From contig JALNXD010000026.1 in assembly GCA_023230565.1 (NCBI GenBank), positions 1 through 44,368 of the forward strand: DNA of 44,368 nucleotides, in the 5' to 3' direction. The notes beneath the pieces were generated by a model that was not told the DNA's origin, did not search any database, and worked only from the letters and a program-made list of their open reading frames with translations. The stretch is from Syntrophales bacterium (GTDB lineage: Bacteria; Desulfobacterota; Syntrophia; Syntrophales; UBA2210). Made by a program: the position numbers and the translations under genes. Of this stretch, positions 8,991 through 17,088 are shown piece after piece. Each line of letters starts with the position of its first letter. Position 1 is the first letter of the stretch.

Positions 8991-9650
8991 ATGTTGAAAA
9001 AAAAACGGATCGTCATTGCAGAAGATCATAAAATACTGAGGCAAGGCCTTCGTTCTTTATTGAATACGAGCGAAGACCTGGAAGTTGTAGGGGAGGCGGG
9101 CGATGGAATGAGCGCGATATGGACTATCAAAGAAAAGGAACCCGATCTTGTGCTGCTCGATCTCAATATGCCGAAAATGGACGGTATCGCAGTCATAAAA
9201 GAAATTAAGCAGCAGTTTCCTCATACAAAAATATTGGCCCTCACTATGTATACGAAGGAAAGCTACATTCTGGAGGTATTCAATTCCGGAGGCGACGGCT
9301 ACTGCCTGAAATCGGCCGGTCATGAAGATCTTATGATGGCGATAAAAGCGGTTCTTGCAGGGAAGCATTATGTGAGTCCCGAAATTTCAAGACTGGTGCT
9401 GGAAGGATATCTCGAGAGCAGAAAAAAAGTACATATGAAATCATCGTTCGATGTCCTGACGCAGCGTGAGAAGGAGGTATTGAAACTTGTCGGGGAGGGA
9501 TATCAAAACAAGGAAATAGCGGACTACCTCTGCATAAGTCCGAAAACGGTTGAAAAACACAGGGCGAATATAATGCAGAAACTCGATCTTCATACCGCTT
9601 CGGAACTTACCGCCTATGCGATTGAAAAAGGACTCGTTTTGAATGAGTAA
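8991..9650 (+). CDS. NarL/FixJ-type response regulator (orphan)
   Basis: 219 residues. The receiver domain (about 5-120) has acidic pocket residues Glu11/Asp12, phospho-acceptor Asp57 in LLDLNMP, a Thr in ALTMY and Lys in YCLKSA. The LuxR-type helix-turn-helix (about 149-210) has LTQREKEVLKLVGEG and ISPKTVEKHRANIMQKL. GGGGGAG precedes ATG 8991. No histidine kinase gene is adjacent or elsewhere in the window. Because the surrounding genes share a dyad motif about the size of a NarL/DosR-class site, this protein is the best candidate in the window for its binding factor. That link is inference. Confidence 0.93.
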   Translation: MLKKKRIVIAEDHKILRQGLRSLLNTSEDLEVVGEAGDGMSAIWTIKEKEPDLVLLDLNMPKMDGIAVIKEIKQQFPHTKILALTMYTKESYILEVFNSGGDGYCLKSAGHEDLMMAIKAVLAGKHYVSPEISRLVLEGYLESRKKVHMKSSFDVLTQREKEVLKLVGEGYQNKEIADYLCISPKTVEKHRANIMQKLDLHTASELTAYAIEKGLVLNE

Positions 9651-9699
9651 TAATTTTAACTTCTTTTGAAACTGTTCTTATTCTTTTTATACCATTCCC

Positions 9700-9719
9700 T
9701 ACATGATCAACCTCATTTA
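9700..9719 (+). promoter_or_regulatory. Candidate regulon site 7 (upstream of ftsH)
   Basis: Plus strand reads TACATGA-TCAACC-TCATTTA, the most symmetric copy: half-sites TACATGA and TAAATGA six bases apart. It lies 122 bases before the FtsH start and has the same orientation relative to its gene as the minus-strand copies. Confidence 0.6.
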
Positions 9720-9841
9720 CCGGTTAATTTTTTTTCCCTATAGTTATCACTTCAATGAAAAGTTCACGTCGGCAATATAATTGAAAATTATTGCGTATCA
9801 CTGATCCGGGAGCTTTTTTCAACTGCTGGGGATTCAGGGTT

Positions 9842-11770
9842 ATGAAAAGAACTAAAGGTGATAATTCACGGGAAAAGGAGCAGGAGAATAATACATTTTC
9901 AAATGTTCGGATGCTCCTGTGGGTTGCAGTATTGTGGCTCATTCTATTCTCTTTATTTGGTAATTCGAAAAATCCTCAGAGACTGGAGATATCCTACACA
10001 GAATTTAAAAACAGTGTCAAAAAAGGAAATATAACTGAAATAACGGTTGAAGGACAGGAAGTAACGGGGAAATTCAAGGAGCCGGTAGAAGGAGAGCCGC
10101 AGTCATCTTTTTTTGGAGAAAAAAGAACTCCGCAATTTAGTCAATTCGAAACGGCTATTCCTTCCTTTCAGGATCCGAAGCTTATGCCCCTTCTTGAAGA
10201 AAAAGAAGTAATTGTAAATGCGAAGGAAGATGGTAATTCACTCTTGTGGAGCATTGCGATCGGCGTAATTCCGTGGATTCTCATCGTCGGGTTTTTCTTC
10301 TACACAAGCAGGAAATTAAGGGAAAGAATGGGTGGAGGAGCAGGAGGACCCTTCGGGTTCGGTAAATCCAAGGCGAAGCTGTATTCGAAATTGACAAGCA
10401 AGATAACGTTTCGAGATGTCGCCGGATTAGATAATGCGAAAAAAGAGCTTCAGGAAATAGTCGATTTTTTAAAGAATCCATCAAAATTCTCTCGTCTCGG
10501 AGGGGAATTGCCAAGGGGAATACTGCTGGTTGGTCCTCCGGGGGTAGGCAAAACCCTGATGGCAAGAGCAGTCGCGGGTGAGGCGAATGTCCCTTTTTAC
10601 AGTATCAGCGGGTCGGAATTCATAGAAATGTTTGTGGGTGTGGGTGCTTCACGGGTGAGAGACATGTTCAATAATGCGAAAAAAGATTCTCCTTCTATTA
10701 TTTTTATAGATGAACTGGATTCAATAGGAAGAGTGCGGGGTACGGGTGTGGGCGGCGGTCATGACGAAAGGGAACAGACACTGAACCAGATACTGGCGGA
10801 AATGGACGGTTTTGCTTCCCATGAAAATGTTATTGTTCTGGCAGCCACAAACCGGCCGGATGTACTCGATCAGGCGCTGATAAGGCCAGGACGGTTCGAC
10901 CGCAGAATCACACTGGAACTGCCGCAGAAAAAGGCAAGAAAAGAGATTCTCGGCGTTCATACGAGGGGTGTTCCCCTGGGCGATAACGTGAATCTGGATA
11001 ACATAGCGGTCAGGAGTGTGGGCTTTTCAGGCGCCGATCTCAAAAATCTTGTCAATGAGGCCGCTCTTTTAGCTGCACGCAATGAGAAGAAAAAAGTTGA
11101 AGCTGAAGAATTTGAACAGGCCAGGGATAAAATCATAATGGGAATCGAGCGGGAGGATGTGATAAAAGAAGAAGAAAAACGAGCCGTTGCCTATCATGAA
11201 GCCGGCCATGCAATTGTGGCCCAATTTTATCCCGGTGCCGATCCTCTGGAGAAGGTAAGCATAATTCCCCGGGGGCGGGCCCTTGGAGCAACGGAACAGC
11301 TCCCCGCAGAGGATCGCCACAATTTCAGCCGCAGTTATCTTCTGGGTAAAGTGGCAGTCATGCTCGGAGGGAGAGCCGCTGAAAAGATCGTTTTCAATGA
11401 TGTAACCACCGGCGCCGGCGATGACCTCAAGAATGCCACAAAGCTTGTGCGTCGCATGGTGTGCCAGTGGGGCATGAGCGAAAAAGTGGGCCCCGTTGCC
11501 TTTCGCCAGGGGGAGCAACATCCGTTTCTGGGAAGGGAGATCACCGAGCAGAGGGATTTCAGTGAAGAAACAGCGCGAATCATCGACGAAGAGGTAAGAA
11601 AAAACATCGAGAAAATGGAAAATGAGGCGGCGAGAATCCTCATTGAAAAAAGAAAAAAACTGGACGCCCTTGTCGATGGCCTCCTGGAACATGAGACTCT
11701 TGGAAGAATGGAAATAGAAGAGATTCTGAAAAGATCTGAATCTTTACTCACAGCAAAAGCCGGCGGGTAA
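9842..11770 (+). CDS. ftsH: ATP-dependent zinc metalloprotease FtsH
   Basis: 642 residues from ATG 9842; the frame is open to 9791 but only through a TTG codon. Membrane segments at about 22-40 and 134-155 flank a periplasmic domain. The AAA module has Walker A GPPGVGKT (231-238), Walker B IIFIDELDSIGR (about 287-296) and the second region of homology NRPDVLDQALIRPGRFDR. The zinc protease site is HEAGH at 452-456. FtsH degrades unassembled membrane proteins and short-lived regulators. The linker has an extra Ser/Phe/Pro-rich stretch (about 82-110). The gene is monocistronic and is preceded by candidate regulon site 7, suggesting this is a stress-controlled copy. Confidence 0.97.
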   Translation: MKRTKGDNSREKEQENNTFSNVRMLLWVAVLWLILFSLFGNSKNPQRLEISYTEFKNSVKKGNITEITVEGQEVTGKFKEPVEGEPQSSFFGEKRTPQFSQFETAIPSFQDPKLMPLLEEKEVIVNAKEDGNSLLWSIAIGVIPWILIVGFFFYTSRKLRERMGGGAGGPFGFGKSKAKLYSKLTSKITFRDVAGLDNAKKELQEIVDFLKNPSKFSRLGGELPRGILLVGPPGVGKTLMARAVAGEANVPFYSISGSEFIEMFVGVGASRVRDMFNNAKKDSPSIIFIDELDSIGRVRGTGVGGGHDEREQTLNQILAEMDGFASHENVIVLAATNRPDVLDQALIRPGRFDRRITLELPQKKARKEILGVHTRGVPLGDNVNLDNIAVRSVGFSGADLKNLVNEAALLAARNEKKKVEAEEFEQARDKIIMGIEREDVIKEEEKRAVAYHEAGHAIVAQFYPGADPLEKVSIIPRGRALGATEQLPAEDRHNFSRSYLLGKVAVMLGGRAAEKIVFNDVTTGAGDDLKNATKLVRRMVCQWGMSEKVGPVAFRQGEQHPFLGREITEQRDFSEETARIIDEEVRKNIEKMENEAARILIEKRKKLDALVDGLLEHETLGRMEIEEILKRSESLLTAKAGG

Positions 11771-11778
11771 ATTGTCAG

Positions 11779-12240
11779 TTATCGTTTTTCCGTTTCCTCC
11801 GGCGCCGGTATAGTCAGAACCGGACACGGAGCGTTCCTCACCACTTTTTCCGCAACCGATCCGAAAACGAATCTGCGCCACCCGGTCCATCCGTGGGTTG
11901 CCGTGACGATCATGTCGACTCTTTCGGAAAGGGCCAGATCGATAATCTGATCGGCAGGCAATCCCTGGAGAACTATTGCCCGCGAATTGACATCCGTTGA
12001 TATTCTCCTTTCTTTTAGTTCTTCAAGGGATTTTTTTGAGGCATCGATCATTTCGTCCAGATAGGCGGCGATATTGAATCCGGAGCCGGGATAAGAATAA
12101 AAGTGCGCGGCCGAAACCACATGGACCATAATCAGTTCGGCCGAGAAATGCCGTGCCAATTCGTTCGCTCTTTCCATCCCTGTATAGGATGGTTCACTGA
12201 AATCTGTAGGGCAGAGAATCTTCCTGATCGGCAACATCAT
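11779..12240 (-). CDS. Universal stress protein (UspA family)
   Basis: 153 residues from ATG 12240, chosen because AAGGAG lies eight bases upstream; the frame remains open to 12309 without support. The N-terminal strand is RKILCPTDFSEPS. The ATP-binding signature near the C-terminus is VTATHGWTGWRRFVFGSVAEKVVRNAPCPVL, which fits the G2xG9G(S/T) nucleotide-binding type. It is divergent from the PEP synthase gene. Regulon site 2 lies 113 bases upstream, and a GAACAT-type repeat lies immediately before the SD. Confidence 0.92.
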   Translation of the reverse strand: MMLPIRKILCPTDFSEPSYTGMERANELARHFSAELIMVHVVSAAHFYSYPGSGFNIAAYLDEMIDASKKSLEELKERRISTDVNSRAIVLQGLPADQIIDLALSERVDMIVTATHGWTGWRRFVFGSVAEKVVRNAPCPVLTIPAPEETEKR

Positions 12241-12248
12241 AGGCTTTT

Positions 12249-12282
12249 CTCCTTGTCTATGTGCTATGTTCAATGTTCCATG
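12249..12282. repeat. GAACAT-type leader repeat before USP ribosome binding site
   Basis: On the minus strand GAACATTGAACATAG is followed by CACATAGACA and then AAGGAG of the USP gene. The same arrangement (GAACATCGAACATCG, then ATGTAGAAC and AGGAG) precedes atpC at 16361-16388. Confidence 0.5.
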
Positions 12283-12353
12283 CAGAAGTCTTATGCGAAA
12301 GTGCCGCAAAACAAGAACTTATACAACTCTGTACAAACAAACCTGTTAATTTG

Positions 12354-12373
12354 TAAATGGGTGCGATCATGTA
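12354..12373 (-). promoter_or_regulatory. Candidate regulon site 2 (between USP and ppsA)
   Basis: Plus strand reads TAAATGG-GTGCGA-TCATGTA, a dyad of TACATGA and TAAATGG. It lies 113 bases before the USP start at 12240 and 103 bases before the divergent ppsA start. Confidence 0.6.
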
Positions 12374-12476
12374 TTTCGGTCAGGTGAATAGAATACATCC
12401 TTTACCCCATTCCCCCGGATCCTTCGATCCGGTAACAATTAATTATTGTAACAATCAAGGAAAAGGGAGGATGCAT

Positions 12477-14876
12477 ATGGCAAAAAGTAATGTCTATTGC
12501 CTGCCTTTCGAAGAAATACATTCGGGAGATGTCGCAAAAGTGGGGGGAAAGAATGCCTCACTGGGAGAAATGATAGGCAAATTAAAGGAAAAAGGAGTAC
12601 AAGTCCCCGACGGCTTTGCCACAACGGCTGATGCCTACTGGGAATTTCTGAGATCGAACGATATTTCCGCCAAAATTGAAGGCCTCCTTGCCGACCTCGG
12701 CAATGAAAGAAAATCCCTTGAACAGGTGGGAAAGGCGATTCGGGATCTCTTTCACAAATCCGAATTTCCGGAAGAGATCTCCCGGGCTGTCAAAGACGCC
12801 TATAAGGCGCTAAGCGGTAAATACGGCCGTGATACCGTGGATGTGGCGGTAAGGAGCAGTGCAACGGCGGAGGATCTGCCCCATGCCAGTTTTGCCGGGC
12901 AGCAGGAGACATTCCTGAATGTGAAAGGCGAAAAAGAGCTGATGGAGGCCTGCAGGAAATGTTACGCCTCTCTTTTTACGAACCGGGCTATCATCTACAG
13001 AAATGAAAAAGGATTCGAACATATGAAAGTGGCTCTGTCAATAGGGGTTCAGAAGATGGTACGTTCCGATCTTGCCGGTTCCGGAGTAATGTTTTCGATC
13101 GATACGGAAACGGGTTTTCCCGATGTGGCAGTCATAAACGCCGCCTGGGGGCTGGGGGAAAATGTGGTCCAGGGAGCGGTGAATCCCGATGAATACGGCG
13201 TTTTCAAACCGCTTCTGGACGGAGAAAAAAATATTCCCATTATTGACAAGACTCTGGGCGCGAAAGAAAAAAAGATGGTCTACGCAAAGGGCGGTGACGG
13301 TGCCGCAACGAAGAACATCAACACTTCTGAAAAAGAGAGGACTTCCTTTGTTCTCGATGAAAAAGAGATTCTGCAGCTGGCACGGTGGGCCGATCGGATT
13401 GAAGAACACTATGGAAAGCCGATGGATATAGAATGGGCGAAGGACGGCGAAACGGAAGAACTGTATATCGTTCAGGCCCGCCCTGAAACAGTACATTCCC
13501 AGAGGCAGGCGGACAGCCTGAAGGCATATCATCTTAATGAAGAGGGTAAGAGGATTCTGACGGGGCTTTCCATCGGCGATGCCATTGCCGCAGGGAAAGC
13601 CTGCATTATAAAAAGTGCTGCCCAGATAGACAAGTTCACGGAAAATTCGGTCCTTGTAACTGAAATGACCGATCCCGACTGGGTTCCCATAATGAAAAAG
13701 GCCGCCGGTATCGTGACGGACCATGGAGGCCGTACATGTCATGCCGCCATCGTGAGCAGAGAGCTGGGGATCCCCGCCATCGTGGGGACGGGGGATGCCA
13801 CCCGGGTCCTGAAAGCGGGGCAGGAGATCACCATATCCTGTGCCGAAGGAGACAAGGGCTATGTCTATGAAGGAATTCTGGAGTACGAAGAGAAAGATGT
13901 CAATCTGGAGGATATTCCCGAGACGAAAACGCGCATCATGATGAATATCGCAAGTCCCGCCGCCGCATTCCGCTGGTGGAGGCTGCCCTGCAGAGGAATC
14001 GGGCTTGCCCGTATGGAATTCATCATCAACAATATCATAAAAATACACCCCATGGCACTCGTCCGCTTCGATACACTGAAGGACAAAAAGGCCAAAAAGC
14101 AAATTGAAAAACTTACCGCAGGCTATGGAGAAAAGACCGAATATTTTGTCGACCAGCTGGCCCGGGGGATTGCGAAGATAGCATCCTCCCAGTATCCCGA
14201 ACCTGTCATTGTCCGAATGAGCGATTTCAAAACCAATGAATATGCGGAACTGATCGGCGGGAGCGAATTCGAGCCCCGGGAAAATAACCCGATGCTCGGG
14301 TTTCGCGGCGCATCACGCTATTACAGTGAAAGGTACCGTGAAGGGTTCGGCCTGGAATGCAGGGCCGTCAAACGCGTGCGCGAAGAGATAGGCCTCGACA
14401 ATGTCGTGATAATGATTCCCTTCTGCAGAACCCTTGAAGAGGCTGACAGGGTGCTCGACGTCATGCGTGCGAACGGTCTCGTTCGCGGAGAAAAGAAATT
14501 GGAGGTATTCGTTATGATCGAAATACCGTCCAACATCACCCTTGCCCGGGAATTTGCCGACCGTTTCGACGGATTCTCAATCGGTTCAAACGATCTCACC
14601 CAGCTGGTCCTCGGGGTGGACCGCGATTCTGCGGAACTGGCTGAACTTTTCGACGAGAGGAACCAGGCCGTAAAAGAAGAGATCGCAAGATTGCTCGAAA
14701 GCGCGAAGAAGACTGGTACGAAAGTAGGAATCTGCGGCCAGGCGCCCAGCGATTTTCCAGAATTTGCAGCATTCCTCGTTGAAAAGGGCATCGATTCCAT
14801 ATCGCTGAACCCGGACAGTGTCATCGAAGTCAAAAAGCGCGTTGCCCGGATGGAGGGTCAAATGGCCGAAAGATAA
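12477..14876 (+). CDS. ppsA: Phosphoenolpyruvate synthase (pyruvate, water dikinase)
   Basis: 799 residues. The start at 12477 has GGGAGG six bases upstream; the frame extends to 12357 without a better site. Order of domains: ATP-binding (about 15-340, with VRSSATAEDLPHASFAGQQETFLNV), phosphohistidine swivel domain with TDHGGRTCHAAIVSRE (catalytic His422), and the C-terminal PEP/pyruvate barrel with GSNDLTQLVLGVDRD and the active Cys in GICGQAPS. It converts pyruvate plus ATP to PEP, AMP and Pi for gluconeogenesis. The stop lies five bases before atpD, so PEP synthase and the N-ATPase may share a transcript. Confidence 0.95.
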   Translation: MAKSNVYCLPFEEIHSGDVAKVGGKNASLGEMIGKLKEKGVQVPDGFATTADAYWEFLRSNDISAKIEGLLADLGNERKSLEQVGKAIRDLFHKSEFPEEISRAVKDAYKALSGKYGRDTVDVAVRSSATAEDLPHASFAGQQETFLNVKGEKELMEACRKCYASLFTNRAIIYRNEKGFEHMKVALSIGVQKMVRSDLAGSGVMFSIDTETGFPDVAVINAAWGLGENVVQGAVNPDEYGVFKPLLDGEKNIPIIDKTLGAKEKKMVYAKGGDGAATKNINTSEKERTSFVLDEKEILQLARWADRIEEHYGKPMDIEWAKDGETEELYIVQARPETVHSQRQADSLKAYHLNEEGKRILTGLSIGDAIAAGKACIIKSAAQIDKFTENSVLVTEMTDPDWVPIMKKAAGIVTDHGGRTCHAAIVSRELGIPAIVGTGDATRVLKAGQEITISCAEGDKGYVYEGILEYEEKDVNLEDIPETKTRIMMNIASPAAAFRWWRLPCRGIGLARMEFIINNIIKIHPMALVRFDTLKDKKAKKQIEKLTAGYGEKTEYFVDQLARGIAKIASSQYPEPVIVRMSDFKTNEYAELIGGSEFEPRENNPMLGFRGASRYYSERYREGFGLECRAVKRVREEIGLDNVVIMIPFCRTLEEADRVLDVMRANGLVRGEKKLEVFVMIEIPSNITLAREFADRFDGFSIGSNDLTQLVLGVDRDSAELAELFDERNQAVKEEIARLLESAKKTGTKVGICGQAPSDFPEFAAFLVEKGIDSISLNPDSVIEVKKRVARMEGQMAER

Positions 14877-14881
14877 TCGGG

Positions 14882-16288
14882 GTGGCCAAGATGAATGGAA
14901 GCAGGCGAGCCGAACGAAGCAATGAAGGGACGGTGATTTCTGTTCGCGGCAGCATCGTGGATGCCTTTTTCGACCGGCGGTTGCCCTCAGTCCTCAACGT
15001 GCTCAAGGCAGGCGATGAAAATCAGGTGATCATTGAAACAGTGATTCATCTCGATGCCAGGAGAGTAAGAGGCATTGCACTCACCTCCGCGGAGGGTCTA
15101 GCCCAGGGCTCCCGAATACGGGACACAGGCCGTACCCTTGAAGTGCCGGTGGGAAAACGTCTGATGGGAAGGGTTTTCAATGTCTTCGGAGAGGCGATCG
15201 ACAGGGGGGGTCCGCTTACCGGAGGCGAATGGCGGTCCGTTCATGGAGAGCCGGTGGCGCTTGAACGTCAGTCGACGGCATCGGAGGTTTTTACAACCGG
15301 CATCAAGGCAATCGATGTGCTCGCGCCCCTTGAGCTGGGCGGGAAGGCCGGTCTGTTCGGCGGCGCCGGTGTGGGCAAAACGGTGTTGATTATGGAGATG
15401 ATACATAACATGGTGGGAGGCCACGAAGGCGTCAGTCTCTTCTGCGGCATAGGCGAGCGGGTCCGCGAAGGGGAAGAACTCTACCGTGAAATGAAAGAAG
15501 CGGATGTTCTCAAGAACACCATAATGGTCTTCGGCCAGATGAACGAACCGCCGGGGGCCCGATTCCGGGTGGGGCACGCCGCCCTCACCATGGCGGAATA
15601 TTTCCGTGACGACATGCGGCAGGATGTGCTCCTGCTCATCGACAACATCTTTCGCTTTGTCCAGGCCGGTATGGAAGTTTCGGGACTTCTGGGACAGCTT
15701 CCCTCCCGGTTGGGCTATCAACCGACATTGGGCACCGAACTTGCGGGACTTGAGGAGCGGATATCCAATACCGCTACGGGCGCCATAACTTCCATCCAGG
15801 CGGTATACGTGCCGGCTGACGATTTTACGGATCCCGCAGCCGTTCATACTTTCGGGCATCTGTCGGCCTCCATTGTCCTTTCCCGAAAGAAAGCAAGCGA
15901 GGGACTCTATCCCGCCATAGATCCGCTGCAGTCGGGTTCGAAAATGCTCGTTCCCCATGTGGTGGGCGACAGGCATTATCGTATCGCCCAGGATGTGCGC
16001 AATACGCTTGCGGAATATGAAGATCTGAAGGACATCATTGCCATGCTCGGCATCGAGGAGCTTTCGCGGCAGGACAGGCAGACCGTCCATCGGGCGCGCC
16101 GGCTGGAACGCTATCTGACGCAGCCCTTTGCCGTTACCGAACAATTTACCGGCTATGAAGGAAAAATGGTGGATCTGGAAGATGCGCTCCGGGGCTGCGA
16201 AAAAATCTTGAATGACGAATATTCCAATTACCCGGAGCGGGCGCTCTATATGATCGGAAAGATCGAAGAGGCGGAGAATAAAATATGA
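14882..16288 (+). CDS. atpD: N-type ATPase subunit beta
   Basis: 468 residues. Walker A GGAGVGKT is at 160-167, followed by the catalytic GERVREGEELYREM and the LLLIDNIFRFVQAGMEVSGLLGQLPSR motif of catalytic beta subunits. The called start is GTG 14882; ATG 14891 is a possible alternative with a GGGGTGG stretch before it. This is the first gene of an atpD-C-Q-(antiporter)-R-B-E-F-A-G cluster. That order, with beta and epsilon first, atpQ/atpR present and no separate delta gene, is the hallmark of N-type ATPases rather than the housekeeping F-type enzyme. Confidence 0.95.
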   Translation: MAKMNGSRRAERSNEGTVISVRGSIVDAFFDRRLPSVLNVLKAGDENQVIIETVIHLDARRVRGIALTSAEGLAQGSRIRDTGRTLEVPVGKRLMGRVFNVFGEAIDRGGPLTGGEWRSVHGEPVALERQSTASEVFTTGIKAIDVLAPLELGGKAGLFGGAGVGKTVLIMEMIHNMVGGHEGVSLFCGIGERVREGEELYREMKEADVLKNTIMVFGQMNEPPGARFRVGHAALTMAEYFRDDMRQDVLLLIDNIFRFVQAGMEVSGLLGQLPSRLGYQPTLGTELAGLEERISNTATGAITSIQAVYVPADDFTDPAAVHTFGHLSASIVLSRKKASEGLYPAIDPLQSGSKMLVPHVVGDRHYRIAQDVRNTLAEYEDLKDIIAMLGIEELSRQDRQTVHRARRLERYLTQPFAVTEQFTGYEGKMVDLEDALRGCEKILNDEYSNYPERALYMIGKIEEAENKI

Positions 16289-16290
16289 AA

Positions 16291-16384
16291 ATGTTCTACG
16301 TTCTGTATTATATGTTCAACGTTAAAACTGCGTTTGTGAAAACGTATGGATCAACATAGAACATCGAACATCGAATGTAGAACA
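16291..16384. repeat. TGTTCTAC...GAACAT imperfect inverted repeat between atpD and atpC
   Basis: The left arm (16291-16325) starts ATGTTCTACGTTC and includes TATGTTCAACG. The right arm (16353-16384) contains ACATAGAACATCGAACATC and ends GTAGAACAG. The arms are near-complementary and made of a 9-base theme GAACATCGA. It occupies the only sizeable gap among the early atp genes and runs into the atpC ribosome binding site. Confidence 0.65.
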
Positions 16385-16394
16385 GGAGATGACG

Positions 16395-16787
16395 ATGCAA
16401 TTGAAAGTGCTTCTCCCGACACAGGTGCTCCTGAGTGAGGAGGTGATCAAAGTGGTCGCCGAGGCCCAAAACGGTTCCTTCTGCCTGCTGCCCCGCCATA
16501 TCGATTTCGTGACGGCGCTGGCGTCGGGGATCCTCTCATACGAAAGGGCGAAAGGGGGAAAGGAGATTTTCATTGCGGTGGATGGAGGAGTGCTGGTGAA
16601 GGAAGGGGAAACGGTATCGGTTTCCACCCGCAATGCGATTCGCGGACCCGACCTGGGAACTTTGAAAAAGACCATAGAAGAAAAATTCAAGGTGCTGGAC
16701 GACCGGGAAAAAACCGCCCGCACGGCCGCGGCGAAGATCGAGGCCGTCTTTGTCCGGCGCTTTCTGGAGATACAAAAAGGTGCCTGA
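16395..16787 (+). CDS. atpC: N-type ATPase subunit epsilon
   Basis: 130 residues from ATG 16395, which has AGGAG six bases upstream; the earlier in-frame ATG at 16389 abuts the SD. The N-terminal beta-sandwich has LKVLLPTQVLLSEEVIKVVAEAQNGSFCLLPRHIDFVTAL, the F1 epsilon pattern ending in the P.H.D motif. A helical C-terminal tail follows (KKTIEEKF...). It belongs to the central stalk together with gamma. It overlaps the atpQ start by eight bases. Confidence 0.9.
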   Translation: MQLKVLLPTQVLLSEEVIKVVAEAQNGSFCLLPRHIDFVTALASGILSYERAKGGKEIFIAVDGGVLVKEGETVSVSTRNAIRGPDLGTLKKTIEEKFKVLDDREKTARTAAAKIEAVFVRRFLEIQKGA

Positions 16788-17088
16788 GAATCAGTCCGAA
16801 GAGAAAAAAAAGAGTCCGGCCAAATTTCCGGAAGAGATCGGCGGCAAGGAAGAGCGCAAGATAAAGGCGCGGCAGGAAGACCGCAGTGTCTGGTTCGGCC
16901 TCGGGATGTTCGGAATCGTGGGATGGTCCGTCGCCATACCCACCCTTCTCGGTATAATATTAGGCGTATGGCTGGACGAGCGCTGGCCCGGACCGAGGTC
17001 CTGGACGCTCATGGGACTTATAATAGGAGTGATCCTCGGGTGTCTGAATGCATGGTATTGGGTGAAGCGGGAGAGCAGCCGTGACTGA
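16780..17088 (+). CDS. atpQ: N-type ATPase accessory membrane protein AtpQ (AtpI-like)
   Basis: 102 residues from GTG 16780, overlapping the end of atpC. The first 40 residues are highly charged (Lys/Glu-rich). Two membrane helices follow (about 44-64 and 74-94), separated by WLDERWPGPRSW. This matches the AtpI-like AtpQ protein found in N-ATPase operons. AtpI-like proteins are thought to help assemble the c-ring. A TTG start at 16750 is possible but unsupported. The stop overlaps the antiporter start by eight bases. Confidence 0.78.
   Translation: MPENQSEEKKKSPAKFPEEIGGKEERKIKARQEDRSVWFGLGMFGIVGWSVAIPTLLGIILGVWLDERWPGPRSWTLMGLIIGVILGCLNAWYWVKRESSRD

Noticed and set aside
15098..16144. Minus-strand ORF of 348 codons opposite atpD
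   Set aside because: Shadow of the beta subunit gene; no start signal or recognisable domain.
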